A stretch of 64,000 bases of DNA from Alphaproteobacteria bacterium (lineage in GTDB: Bacteria > Pseudomonadota > Alphaproteobacteria > Micropepsales > Micropepsaceae), in the NCBI GenBank assembly GCA_028871795.1, contig JAGWMG010000005.1, forward strand, positions 209,494 through 273,493, read 5' to 3'. The notes below the pieces were generated by a model. That model saw only the letters and a program-made list of their open reading frames with translations. It made no database searches and was not told where the DNA came from. The first letter of the stretch is position 1. Each line of letters begins with the position of its first letter. Below are positions 18,277 through 27,414 of the stretch, one piece after another. A program made the translations under genes and the position numbers.

Positions 18277-20225
18277 ATCGAATGCCGGCGGACAAGGAAG
18301 AGGCCATCGCCGTCGACGCGATCATTCGCGGCGCCACCGAGGCGCTGCTCAAGGAGCAGCGCGCCGACGGCCACTGGGTCTATGAGCTCGAAGCCGACGC
18401 CACCATCCCGGCGGAATACGTCCTGTTGGTGCATTATCTCGCCGAAGAGCCCAACCTCGAACTCGAGCGCAAGATCGGCGTCTATCTGCGCCGCATCCAG
18501 GGCGAACACGGCGGCTGGCCGCTTTATCACGCCGGCCCACTCGACGTCAGCGCCACGGTGAAAGCCTATTTCGCCCTGAAGATGATCGGCGACGATCCCG
18601 ACGCCCCTCATATGAAGCGCGCGCGCGAAGAGATCCTGAAGCGCGGCGGCGCGGCCAAGGCCAACGTCTTCACGCGCATCCTCCTGGCGCTCTACGGCCA
18701 GCTTTCCTGGAACGACGTGCCGACGGTGCCGGTGGAGCTGATCCTGCTGCCGCGCTGGTTCCCGATCCATCTGTCGAAAATGTCGTATTGGGCGCGCACC
18801 GTGATCGTGCCGCTGCTGGTGCTGGCGGCTCTGAAGCCCTTGGCGAAAAACCCGCGCGGCATCGGCGTGCGCGAACTGTTCCTGCCGCATGGCAAGGGTG
18901 CCTCGAAGCGCGCCCCTCACCAGAAATGGCATTGGTCGGTCTTCTTCGGCGCCCTCGATTGGCTGCTGAAGCGCTTCGAGCCGTTGTGGCCGAAAGGTCT
19001 GCGCCGACGCGCCATCGACGAATGCGTGCGCTGGACGACCGAACGGCTGAACGGCGAAGATGGGCTCGGCGCCATTTATCCCGCCATGGCCAACAGCGTG
19101 CTGATGTTCGACCTGATGGGCTGTCCGCCCACGCATCCCGGCCGCGCCATCGCCCGCAAGGCGGTGGAAAATCTGCTCGTCGTCAAGGACGACGAAGCCT
19201 ATTGCCAGCCTTGCGTCTCGCCGGTGTGGGACACGGCGTTGGTCTGCCATGCCCTGATGGAGGTGCACGATGCCAAGGCGGACGCCGCCGTGGCGCGCGG
19301 GCTGGAATGGCTCAGGCCGCGCCAGGTGCTGGACGTCAAAGGCGATTGGGCGGAAGAGCGCACGGATGTCCGCCCCGGCGGCTGGGCCTTCCAGTACAAT
19401 AACGCTTATTATCCCGATCTCGACGACACCGCAGTGGTGGTGATGGCGCTCGACCGCGCCAAGGAAGGTGTCGCGCCGAAAGCCGATTACCGCGAAGCCA
19501 TCGCCCGCGGGCGCGAATGGGTGGAAGGGCTGCAGAGCAGGAACGGCGGCTGGGGTGCCTTCGATGCCGACAACACCTACCATTACCTGAACAACATTCC
19601 CTTCGCCGATCATGGCGCTCTGCTCGATCCGCCGACGGAAGACGTCACCGGGCGCTGCATCGGCATGCTGGCGCAGCTGGGCGAATCGGCGACGAGCCGG
19701 AGCATGAAGGACGCCATCGCCTATCTCGAACGCGTGCAAATGAAGGAGGGAAGCTGGTTCGGCCGCTGGGGCGTCAATTACATCTACGGCACCTGGTCGG
19801 CATTGGCGGGATTGAACGCGGCGGGGCTTGATGCCCGAACGCCGATGGTGCGCCGCGCCGCAGACTGGCTGATTGCCATCCAGAACGAAGACGGCGGCTG
19901 GGGTGAGGACTGCAACAGCTACAGGCTCGATTATTCCGGCTACGAGCGCGCACCCTCCACCGCGTCGCAGACGGCTTGGGCGTTGCTCGGTCTGATGGCG
20001 GCGGGCGAAGTGGATCATCCCGCGGTGGAACGCGGTATCCGTTATCTGCAAAGGACGCAGAACGCCGACGGCCTGTGGTCGCAGGAGCATTACACCGGCG
20101 GCGGCTTCCCGCGCGTGTTCTATTTGCGTTATCACGGTTATCCGAGGTTCTTTCCGCTGTGGGCGGTGGCACGCTACCGCAATCTGAGGGCCGGCAATTC
20201 GCGCCGTGTCGGGTACGGGCTGTGA
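18273..20225 (+). CDS. shc: Squalene-hopene cyclase (Shc/HpnF)
   Basis: A 650-residue monotopic membrane enzyme that cyclises squalene to hopene and diplopterol. The catalytic acid motif DLDD is at residues 382-385, with Asp384 in the place of the protonating aspartate of the Alicyclobacillus enzyme. Several QW-type repeats are seen (for example DGHWVYE, EHGGWPLYH, NGGWGAFDADN, EDGGWGEDCNSY, DGLWSQEHYTGGGFPRVF). Length fits family norms (630-690). Start ATG 18273 overlaps hpnE, and the stop overlaps the hpnG GTG. This is the committing step of the cluster. Confidence 0.97.
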   Translation: MNRMPADKEEAIAVDAIIRGATEALLKEQRADGHWVYELEADATIPAEYVLLVHYLAEEPNLELERKIGVYLRRIQGEHGGWPLYHAGPLDVSATVKAYFALKMIGDDPDAPHMKRAREEILKRGGAAKANVFTRILLALYGQLSWNDVPTVPVELILLPRWFPIHLSKMSYWARTVIVPLLVLAALKPLAKNPRGIGVRELFLPHGKGASKRAPHQKWHWSVFFGALDWLLKRFEPLWPKGLRRRAIDECVRWTTERLNGEDGLGAIYPAMANSVLMFDLMGCPPTHPGRAIARKAVENLLVVKDDEAYCQPCVSPVWDTALVCHALMEVHDAKADAAVARGLEWLRPRQVLDVKGDWAEERTDVRPGGWAFQYNNAYYPDLDDTAVVVMALDRAKEGVAPKADYREAIARGREWVEGLQSRNGGWGAFDADNTYHYLNNIPFADHGALLDPPTEDVTGRCIGMLAQLGESATSRSMKDAIAYLERVQMKEGSWFGRWGVNYIYGTWSALAGLNAAGLDARTPMVRRAADWLIAIQNEDGGWGEDCNSYRLDYSGYERAPSTASQTAWALLGLMAAGEVDHPAVERGIRYLQRTQNADGLWSQEHYTGGGFPRVFYLRYHGYPRFFPLWAVARYRNLRAGNSRRVGYGL

Positions 20226-20887
20226 GCGTCCTAGCCGTCGTCGGACTGGCAAGGGAGGCGCGCATCGCCAGACGCGCCGGCCTTGTACCCGTCATCGGCG
20301 GCGGCGATTCGCTGCTGCTGGTGAAGCGCCTGAATGCGGCGGCGCCCGGCGCGAAGGCCGTCGTCAGTTTCGGCATTGCCGGCGCGTTGGCGCCGCTGCT
20401 GCAGACCGGCGATATTGTCATCGCCACGCACGTCGTCTCGGAGCACGACCATTACGTCAGCGATCCTGCCTGGTCGCAGAATCTTCGCGGCAAGCTGCCG
20501 CAGGCGCGGTCGGTCGTGATCGCCGGGGTCAATGAGATCGCCGCCCACATGGGTATGAAGAAATCGCTGTTCACGACGACCGGCGCGCACGCCGTGGACA
20601 TGGAATCGCATGTCGCGGCACGCTTCGCGCACGAACGCGGCCTGCCGTTCGTCGCCCTGCGGGCCATTTGCGACGACTCGCTGCGAACGCTGCCGCCCGC
20701 CGCGCTGGAACCGCTGTCGCCGGGCGGTAGGGCGCGGTACGTCGCGGTGCTGAAGTCGCTGCTACGCGATCCGTCGCAGTTTTCGGAATTGATCCAGACG
20801 GGGCGCGAAGCAAACGTGGCGCTTGGCGCTTTATTCCGCTGCTGCAATCTTCTCGGGATTGGACTTGGCTGTCCGTATCTCGGCTAG
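20222..20887 (+). CDS. hpnG: Adenosylhopane nucleosidase/phosphorylase HpnG
   Basis: A 221-residue nucleoside-phosphorylase-like protein that removes adenine from adenosylhopane to give the ribosylhopane precursor. VVSFGIAGAL near residue 47 and VDMESHVAARFA, with the family Asp-Met-Glu, are visible. GTG 20222 overlaps the shc stop (GTGA). The 3' end is odd: the last 57 bp overlap the 3' end of hpnH on the opposite strand, and the C-terminal tail (Cys-Cys-Asn-Leu-Leu-Gly) looks unlike other HpnG ends. The tail may have been acquired when the hpnH side was inverted. Confidence 0.9.
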   Translation: MSVLAVVGLAREARIARRAGLVPVIGGGDSLLLVKRLNAAAPGAKAVVSFGIAGALAPLLQTGDIVIATHVVSEHDHYVSDPAWSQNLRGKLPQARSVVIAGVNEIAAHMGMKKSLFTTTGAHAVDMESHVAARFAHERGLPFVALRAICDDSLRTLPPAALEPLSPGGRARYVAVLKSLLRDPSQFSELIQTGREANVALGALFRCCNLLGIGLGCPYLG

Positions 20888-21979
20888 CTTGTTTTCCACG
20901 TGGCGCGAGAACACGAATTCGGCCGGCCGCTGGCGGGCGAGCGAGATGTCGGGCGCCATCGGCCCGTCAGTTTTGATGCCGCGTAGAGCGATGGGCAGCA
21001 GTTTGAGCGGATTCTTGGCGGAGTCCGCCACCGCGGTGCCTTCGAAGCCGCAATGGACCATGCAGTTGGCGCATTTCTCGTAATTGCCGACGCCGTATTT
21101 TTCCCATTCCGTGTCTTGCATCAGCTCCTTGAAGGTCTTCACGTAGCCTTCGCCGAGCAGGTAGCAGGGTTTCTGCCAACCGAAGACGGTGCGCGCCGGC
21201 ATCGACCAGGGCGAGCACTCGTAGGTCTGGTTGCCCGCCAGGAAATCCAGGAACAGGTCGGACTGGGTGAACGACCATTTCCTGCCGCCGTCGCCGCGCC
21301 TGAGGATGTCGCGGAACAGATTGCGGGTGCGCTCGCGATTGAGGAAATGCTCCTGATCGGGGGCGCGCTCGTAGGCATAGCCCGGCGACACCGTGATCCC
21401 GTCCAGCCCCATGGCCGTCATTTCGTCGAAGAATTTGGCGACGCGCTCGGGTTCGGCGTCCTCGAACAAAGTGCAGTTGATCTGGGTGCGGAAGCCTTTG
21501 GACTTCGCCAGTTGGATTGCGGCGACCGCTTTCTCATAGGTCCCTTCCAGGCACACCGACTTGTCGTGCATCGCCTTGTCGCCGTCCAGGTGGATCGACC
21601 AGGCGAAGTTCGGGTTGGGCCGGTAGTCGTCGATCTTCTTCGCCAGCAGCAGGGCATTGGTGCACAGGATCACGAACTTGTTGCGCTCGATGAAGCCCTT
21701 GACGATCTTGGGCATTTCGCGGTGGAGCAGCGGTTCGCCGCCGGCGATCGACACGGCCGGCGCGCCGCACTCCTCGATCGCTTCCATGCATTCCTCGTAG
21801 GAGAGGCGCTGGTTGAGAATCTCGTCGGGATAATCGATCTTGCCGCAGCCCGCGCAGGCAAGGTTGCAGCGGAACAGCGGCTCCAGCATCAGCACCAGCG
21901 GATAGCGTTTCCTGCCGGTGAGGTGCTGCTTGATAACATAGGCTCCGATGCGGGCGGCCTGTTTTGCGGGAATACCCAA
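20831..21979 (-). CDS. hpnH: Radical SAM adenosyl-hopene transferase HpnH
   Basis: A 382-residue radical SAM enzyme that adds the 5'-deoxyadenosyl group to hopene, the first step of C35 side-chain formation. The cluster cysteines are Cys38, Cys42 and Cys45 in FRCNLACAGCGK. The C-terminal Cys-rich segment EKCANCMVHCGFEG is typical of HpnH. It is on the - strand, opposite to hpnA-G, and its 3' end overlaps hpnG by 57 bp. ispH is directly upstream on the same strand with a 9-bp gap, so ispH-hpnH forms a small operon. Confidence 0.95.
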   Translation of the reverse strand: MGIPAKQAARIGAYVIKQHLTGRKRYPLVLMLEPLFRCNLACAGCGKIDYPDEILNQRLSYEECMEAIEECGAPAVSIAGGEPLLHREMPKIVKGFIERNKFVILCTNALLLAKKIDDYRPNPNFAWSIHLDGDKAMHDKSVCLEGTYEKAVAAIQLAKSKGFRTQINCTLFEDAEPERVAKFFDEMTAMGLDGITVSPGYAYERAPDQEHFLNRERTRNLFRDILRRGDGGRKWSFTQSDLFLDFLAGNQTYECSPWSMPARTVFGWQKPCYLLGEGYVKTFKELMQDTEWEKYGVGNYEKCANCMVHCGFEGTAVADSAKNPLKLLPIALRGIKTDGPMAPDISLARQRPAEFVFSRHVENKLAEIRTAKSNPEKIAAAE

Positions 21980-21988
21980 CGCTTGCTC

Positions 21989-22915
21989 CTAGCCTCTGAG
22001 TTCGACGGGAAGCCGAAACTCGATGTGTTCCTTCTTGCCGTTCATCTGCGAAACCCCGACCTCGGAATCGATGCTGCGCAGCGCGGCGATCACGTTCTCG
22101 ACCAATGCTTCTGGCGCCGACGCTCCGGCGGTCAGTCCGACGGTCGTTTTTCCCGCCACCCAGGCGGGATCGAGCTCGCTGCCGTCCGCGATCAGATAGG
22201 AAGGCACGCCTTCCTCAATGCCGATCTCTCGCAGCCGGTTGGAGTTCGAGCTGTTCTTGGCGCCGACCACGATGATGACATCTGCGATGCGGCACAGTTC
22301 GCGCACCGCCGTCTGGCGATTCTGCGTGGCGTAGCAGATGTCGGTGATGTCGGGCCCGACGATGTTGGTGAAGCGCTTGTTCAACGCCGCGATGATGCTG
22401 CGCGTGTCGTCGATGGACAGCGTGGTCTGCGTCACATAGGCGACGGGCGTCTGGTTGGGGATGGTGAGGTCCTCGACGTCCTTCTCCGACTGGACCAGAT
22501 GCACCGGCGCGCCGACCTGGCCCATCGTGCCTTCGACTTCGGGATGCCCGGCATGGCCGATGAGGATCAGTGTGCGGCCGCTGCCGACATAACGCTTGCC
22601 CTGACTGTGGACCTTGGAAACCAGCGGACAGGTCGCGTCCAGCACCGGCAGGCCGCGGGCACTTGCTTCCTGGACGATCGTCTGCGCCACGCCGTGGGCG
22701 CTGAACACGGTCACGGCGCCGTCCGGCACTTCGTCCAGCTCTTCGACGAAGCGCGCGCCCTTGCTTTTCAGGGTTTCGACGACGTGCCGGTTGTGGACGA
22801 TCTCGTGGCGGACATAGACCGGCTGGCCGTACTTCTCCAGGGCGCGTTCGACAATGTCGATCGCCCGTACGACGCCCGCGCAAAAGCCGCGCGGCTGGGC
22901 AAGAACGACACGCAT
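21989..22915 (-). CDS. ispH: 4-hydroxy-3-methylbut-2-enyl diphosphate reductase IspH
   Basis: The last enzyme of the MEP pathway; it makes IPP and DMAPP using a 4Fe-4S cluster. The cluster cysteines are Cys12 (PRGFCAGV), Cys96 (DATCPLV) and Cys194 (ICYATQNR). ATG 22915 gives 308 residues and the family-typical opening [12 protein letters not shown], with GGAG eight bases upstream; ATG 22936 is possible but has no ribosome-binding site. It precedes hpnH in one operon, an arrangement known from Zymomonas, linking isoprenoid supply to hopanoids. Confidence 0.94.
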   Translation of the reverse strand: MRVVLAQPRGFCAGVVRAIDIVERALEKYGQPVYVRHEIVHNRHVVETLKSKGARFVEELDEVPDGAVTVFSAHGVAQTIVQEASARGLPVLDATCPLVSKVHSQGKRYVGSGRTLILIGHAGHPEVEGTMGQVGAPVHLVQSEKDVEDLTIPNQTPVAYVTQTTLSIDDTRSIIAALNKRFTNIVGPDITDICYATQNRQTAVRELCRIADVIIVVGAKNSSNSNRLREIGIEEGVPSYLIADGSELDPAWVAGKTTVGLTAGASAPEALVENVIAALRSIDSEVGVSQMNGKKEHIEFRLPVELRG

Positions 22916-23141
22916 CGATTTCGCTCCATCATGCATAGTTTCAACGCGCGCTAAGCCCCTAACCCCAAAGGGGAATTCAATTCTTAGCCCGCCTAGGGGC
23001 AGTTTCCCGAAAGATATCGGCTTCCGCAACGACTTTCTTGAACGCCTATAGGCGCAACCGGGCGTCAACGTACCGCCGTTTGTGTCGGGCGGGGTTTGCT
23101 ATAGAGATGAAGTCAATTCTTGGCCAGTGGGTATCGTGGAC

Positions 23142-24077
23142 ATGACTGGATCGCCAGGCGGTGCGCCTCCTATGCGGAATCAAGCGCAATCGCCGCACCT
23201 CTCGCAGGCCATGGCGCACGCTGCCAAGGCCGTCGAAGAAGTTCTGGAGCAGGTGTTGCCTAAACCGCACGGCCTGCATGGCCGCGTCCACGAAGCGATG
23301 CGTTACGCCACGTTCGCGGGCGGCAAGCGGCTGAGGCCGTTTCTGGTCGTGCAAAGCGCCGGCCTGTTCGCGGTTAACCCTGAAAACGTCTTGCGCACGG
23401 CCGCCGCGATCGAAGTGCTTCACACCTATTCGCTGGTCCACGACGATTTGCCCTGCATGGACGACGATGCCTTGAGGCGCGGCCGGCCGACCGCCCATAT
23501 CGCCTTCGACGAAGCCACGGCGGTTCTGGCGGGTGACGCCCTTCTGACCATCGCCTTCGAGATTCTCGCCGCGGCGGAAACCCATCCGTCGGCAGAGGTC
23601 CGCTGCCGCCTGGTGACGCGTCTGGCGCAAGCTGCCGGCAGCAACGGCATGATCGGCGGCCAGATGATCGACATGCGCGCGCCCGACAGCGCTTTTGGTG
23701 CGGACGAGGTGATGCTCCTGCAAAGGTTGAAAACCGGCCAGCTTTTCGAGTTCGCCTGTGAGGCCGGTCCGATCCTGGCCGAAGCAGGAAGCGACCATCA
23801 GAATCGCCTGCGCGCCTATGCCCGCGACATGGGCCTGGTCTTTCAGATTACCGACGATCTCCTCGATGTCACCGGCACGGCGGAAAAGACGGGTAAGGCG
23901 GTCGGCAAAGACAAGGATCGCGGCAAGGCCACTCTGGTTTCGATCCATGGCGTCGAGGACGCGCGCGCCGAAGCGGGGAAGATCGCAAGACGCGCCGTTG
24001 CCGCGCTCGACGCTTACGGAATGGAAGCGGACGCGCTGCGCGCCCTACCGCCGTTCCTGATCGACCGGGAATCATGA
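23142..24077 (+). CDS. ispA: Polyprenyl (farnesyl/geranylgeranyl) diphosphate synthase
   Basis: A 311-residue all-trans prenyl chain-elongating enzyme. The first Asp-rich motif is DDLPCMDDD at 101-109, and the second is DDLLD at 238-242; the [12 protein letters not shown]-terminal segment is typical. It probably supplies farnesyl diphosphate to HpnD. ATG 23142 has GTGGA upstream; earlier in-frame starts lack support. It diverges from ispH, so both ends of the isoprenoid supply are controlled from the 22916-23141 region, which contains a direct near-repeat (TCAATTCTTAGCC at 22977 and TCAATTCTTGGCC at 23113). FPP versus GGPP product was not resolved. Confidence 0.88.
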   Translation: MTGSPGGAPPMRNQAQSPHLSQAMAHAAKAVEEVLEQVLPKPHGLHGRVHEAMRYATFAGGKRLRPFLVVQSAGLFAVNPENVLRTAAAIEVLHTYSLVHDDLPCMDDDALRRGRPTAHIAFDEATAVLAGDALLTIAFEILAAAETHPSAEVRCRLVTRLAQAAGSNGMIGGQMIDMRAPDSAFGADEVMLLQRLKTGQLFEFACEAGPILAEAGSDHQNRLRAYARDMGLVFQITDDLLDVTGTAEKTGKAVGKDKDRGKATLVSIHGVEDARAEAGKIARRAVAALDAYGMEADALRALPPFLIDRES

Positions 24078-24156
24078 TGGCGCTTCCTCATAATTTTGAC
24101 ATAGATATTGTGGACCCTTGCCTCCTTCGGAGGCGCTTCAGCCTTAGAGGACGACT

Positions 24157-24777
24157 ATGAGATCTGATGGAATCCGGGCGCTGTCGCTGGCGACGGCAAT
24201 CGTGGTGGCGGCGTTGTCCGCGCCGGCGGCAAAGGCGCAGACTCCCGATCCGGCGGTGCAGCAGGTGCAGACGTTCTACGACGCCTTGCTCGATTCGATG
24301 AAGCACGCCAAGGAACTCGGGCTGAAAGGGCGCTACGACAAGCTGAATCCCGTCATCGAGCAGACCTTCGATTTTCCCGACATGGTGAAGCTCGCGGTCG
24401 GTCCCGGTTGGGCCACGACGTCGCCGGCGGAACAACAGGCGCTGCTCACGGCGTTCGAACGCATGACCGTCGCCAACTACGCGAGCAACTTCAACGGTTA
24501 CGACGGCGAGAAGTTCGTCGTCGCGCCGACGACGACACCGCGCGGAACCGACCGCGTGGTGCAGTCGAAGCTGATTGCCAAAGACCAGACGGTTCCCTTT
24601 GGCTATCGTATGCGCCAGAGCGGCGGAACCTGGAAGATCCTGGACATCTATCTCAACGGCTATGTCAGCCAGCTCGCGACCCAGCGCTCGGATTTCGGCG
24701 CCACGCTGGCGGCCGGCGGTCCCTCCGCTCTGGTGAAAAAGATCAATGCCTTGACGGATAAGTTGTTGGGCGGCTGA
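24157..24777 (+). CDS. hpnM: Hopanoid-associated MlaC-like protein HpnM
   Basis: A periplasmic phospholipid-binding-like protein of 206 residues (MlaC/Ttg2D, toluene tolerance family). The signal peptide ends near PAAKAQ (residue 28). The rest shows the helical, beta-sheet MlaC pattern with QTFDFPDMVKLAVGPGW and GYRMRQSGGTWKILDIYLNGY. HpnM proteins are found with HpnN and are thought to shuttle hopanoids or phospholipids through the periplasm. It lies 79 bp after the prenyl synthase. Its last 35 bp overlap the 3' end of hpnN on the other strand. Confidence 0.88.
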   Translation: MRSDGIRALSLATAIVVAALSAPAAKAQTPDPAVQQVQTFYDALLDSMKHAKELGLKGRYDKLNPVIEQTFDFPDMVKLAVGPGWATTSPAEQQALLTAFERMTVANYASNFNGYDGEKFVVAPTTTPRGTDRVVQSKLIAKDQTVPFGYRMRQSGGTWKILDIYLNGYVSQLATQRSDFGATLAAGGPSALVKKINALTDKLLGG

Positions 24778-27382
24778 CTGTCTCCGCTGGCGGCGGGCCC
24801 AACAGCGCCGGCAGGAAGAACAGCGTCGTCAGCAGCGTCCAGGCTAGCGAGATGATGAGAAGCTCGCCCATGCTGGCCGTCCCCGGATGGCTCGAGAGCC
24901 ACAGCGAGCCGAAGCCGGAGGCCGTCGTCATGGCGCTGAAGATCACGGCCCGTGTCAGACTCGACTGCAGCAGCGCGCGCGCCCCCGCGCGCCAGGCGAC
25001 TACGTAATAGATGTTGAATGCCACGCCGATGCCGAACAGCAGCGGCAGCGCGATGATGTTGGCAAAGTTGAGCTGAAGTCCGAACACGCAGCAGGTCGCC
25101 AGCGTCAGCACTGCCGTGAGGACCAGCGGCACGATCGTCATAATGACATCGCGCTCGCGCCGCAGCACCGCTACCAGCAGGATGGTGATGACCAGGAACG
25201 ACCAGAAGCCGGCTTCGGTGAAGGCGCCGACGATGGTTTGCCCCGATTCCTGGATCGTGATCGGCGTGCCGGTCGCCTCCGGCGTGACCGCGAGCACCGC
25301 CTTGCTGAAGCGCTTGAGCGACTTGTTGTCGTTGGCATTGGTCTTGGGGAACACCTGCAGGCGCGCGGTTCCGTCCTTGGCCACCCATTCGGCGAGCAGA
25401 TCGGGCGGCATCGTCTTGAGACTCACCGGCCCGGCCTGCAGGGCGTTGCGCAGTTCGCTGAGCAAGGTATTCAGCCCCGGAACCAGCGCGTTCGCGGCAG
25501 CCAGCCGCCTATCCCGCGGTCCGGCTGCGAGCGTTTCCATCACCTGTGCCAGCCTGCGCGCGTCCGCGGCCGCTTGCTTCTCCGTGGCGCGCTGCCTCTT
25601 CTTCGCGGATTGGGCGTCGGCGGCTTGGCGGAGCGCTTTGGCCGCGGCCTTCAGACTGGTCACGATCTGCTCGTCGTTTGGCGCCGGCTTGACGTCGAAC
25701 GGATTGAGCGCCGCGTCCAGCAGGAACGCCGTATCCGAGATCATCGCCAGCTTCTTCGGCTGATCGTCGGGCACGAAACTCTTGAGCGTCAGCACCTGGC
25801 CGATGAGCGGGCTTTGCTGCAGCTTCTCGGCCAGCTTATCGGTTGCGTCGAGCGAGGGCGCCAGCACGTCGATGGTGTTGGGCGAGGTATCGGGATCCGT
25901 CATCAGGTCGAACAGCGTGGACATGGATTCGACGTGACGGCTTCTCAAATCCAGCGGATTGAAATCGAATTTGAGGAAGGGAACCGTGCCGAGAGCAGCC
26001 AGGCCCACCAACGCGCCGGCGGTCAGGATTTTCATGCGGTGCGTGGCGACGAAACGGTCGATTGGCGCGAAGAAGGAAAATCCGACCGGCTCCCCTTCGC
26101 CGGCGGGTTTGACCAGAACGATCAGCGCGGGCAAGAGCGAAATGCTGAGCCCGAAGGCGATAATCATGCCCATGCCGGCGATAAGGCCGAGCTCGGCGAC
26201 GCCGACGTAGTCGGTCGGTATGAACGAAAAGAATCCCGCCGCCGTCGCCGCTGCGGCCAGCGCCAGAGGCGTGCCGACGCGCCAGCCCGCCCGTCGCAAG
26301 GCGGCTTCGAGATCGTCTTTGCGGTGCCGCTCGGAGCGGTAGCGCACGGAGAACTGGATGGCGAAATCGACGCCCAGGCCGACGAACAAAGCCACGAACG
26401 CGATCGAGATGATGTTGAATACTCCGACGGCCAGAAGTCCCAGCGCCATCGTCAGTGACAAACCTGCACCCAATGTCGCGAGAATGCAGAAGATGAGGCG
26501 GAAGGAACCCACCGCCATCCACAGCGACAGCGTGACGGCCAGCAGCATGGCGATGCCCATCACGTCGGCGCGCTCGGCGATGGTGGCGAATTCCTCGTCC
26601 GCCAGGGGGACCGGCCCCGTCAGACGCACGCGCACGCCCCTGTCGGGCGTCAGCGCCAGCGCGCGCGCGACCTGCCGGATCGCCGAACTCGCAGGCGCGC
26701 CGGGCGAGAGCGCGTTGTAATCGAGCTTGGGCTGCACCTCGATGAAGGTGCGCAGCCGTTGGCCGCCGGTGTTGCCGGTGAAAAGCGTCCGCCAGGACAG
26801 GAAGGCGCTCTGTCCCTGTGCGGTTTTTTCCAGCGTGTCGGCAAAGGCGGCCATCGGGCGGTCTATGTCGGAAAGCTTGGCCTGGCCGTGGGCGATCCCC
26901 ATCAGCGCGGTCGAGAGGCTGTCCATGACGCCGCGCAGGGAAGGATCGGCGGCGAGCGCGCCCAGGAACGGTTGCGCCTTGACGAGGCTTTGCGTCGTTT
27001 CGCGCACCTCCTGCTCCGACAGGAACAACAGGCCGTTGCGCTCGAAGAACTCCCCGCCGTCGGGACGGCGCACCGCGGGGAACATCGTTCTGTTCTCGGC
27101 GAGCTTGGCGGCGAGCAAGTCGGCCGCTCCGTTGGCGCGCTCGGCGGTGGCTCCGTCGATCACGACAAGGATGAGGTTGTTGCGCTGGGGGAACAGGCGG
27201 TCGAAGCGTATCTGCTGCTTTCGCCATGCCAGTTTGGCGGAGATCAGCGTCTCGCTGTTGGTGTTCATGGCAAAATGATTCGCCGTGTACAGCCAGGAGG
27301 CCGACGTCGCCAGAACGGCCGCCGCGATGACGGCGCGCGCGTGGCGGCAGCAGAAGGCGACAATCATTTCGATGCTAGACAT
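24743..27382 (-). CDS. hpnN: Hopanoid transporter HpnN (RND/MMPL family)
   Basis: An inner-membrane RND-type transporter of 879 residues, needed in Rhodopseudomonas to move hopanoids to the outer membrane. It shows the typical layout of two halves: one N-terminal helix, a large periplasmic loop, then six helices including GLGVDFAIQFSVRYRSERH; the pattern repeats with FGIGVAFNIYYVVAWRAG and ends with paired helices. The second periplasmic loop has a charged stretch (residues about 575-625). It is downstream of mlaA on the same strand with a 32-bp gap, and convergent with hpnM. Confidence 0.93.
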   Translation of the reverse strand: MSSIEMIVAFCCRHARAVIAAAVLATSASWLYTANHFAMNTNSETLISAKLAWRKQQIRFDRLFPQRNNLILVVIDGATAERANGAADLLAAKLAENRTMFPAVRRPDGGEFFERNGLLFLSEQEVRETTQSLVKAQPFLGALAADPSLRGVMDSLSTALMGIAHGQAKLSDIDRPMAAFADTLEKTAQGQSAFLSWRTLFTGNTGGQRLRTFIEVQPKLDYNALSPGAPASSAIRQVARALALTPDRGVRVRLTGPVPLADEEFATIAERADVMGIAMLLAVTLSLWMAVGSFRLIFCILATLGAGLSLTMALGLLAVGVFNIISIAFVALFVGLGVDFAIQFSVRYRSERHRKDDLEAALRRAGWRVGTPLALAAAATAAGFFSFIPTDYVGVAELGLIAGMGMIIAFGLSISLLPALIVLVKPAGEGEPVGFSFFAPIDRFVATHRMKILTAGALVGLAALGTVPFLKFDFNPLDLRSRHVESMSTLFDLMTDPDTSPNTIDVLAPSLDATDKLAEKLQQSPLIGQVLTLKSFVPDDQPKKLAMISDTAFLLDAALNPFDVKPAPNDEQIVTSLKAAAKALRQAADAQSAKKRQRATEKQAAADARRLAQVMETLAAGPRDRRLAAANALVPGLNTLLSELRNALQAGPVSLKTMPPDLLAEWVAKDGTARLQVFPKTNANDNKSLKRFSKAVLAVTPEATGTPITIQESGQTIVGAFTEAGFWSFLVITILLVAVLRRERDVIMTIVPLVLTAVLTLATCCVFGLQLNFANIIALPLLFGIGVAFNIYYVVAWRAGARALLQSSLTRAVIFSAMTTASGFGSLWLSSHPGTASMGELLIISLAWTLLTTLFFLPALLGPPPAETVSRPTTYPSRH

Positions 27383-27414
27383 GGAATGCCCCGGCGCCGG
27401 ACGGCCGTGCGATA

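Noticed and set aside
21053..22954. Open frame of 633 codons antisense to hpnH and ispH
   Set aside because: Covers two certain genes on the other strand and has no domain of its own.
24887..26458. Open frame of 523 codons antisense to hpnN
   Set aside because: Charged, repetitive composition typical of GC-driven shadows; no ribosome-binding site.
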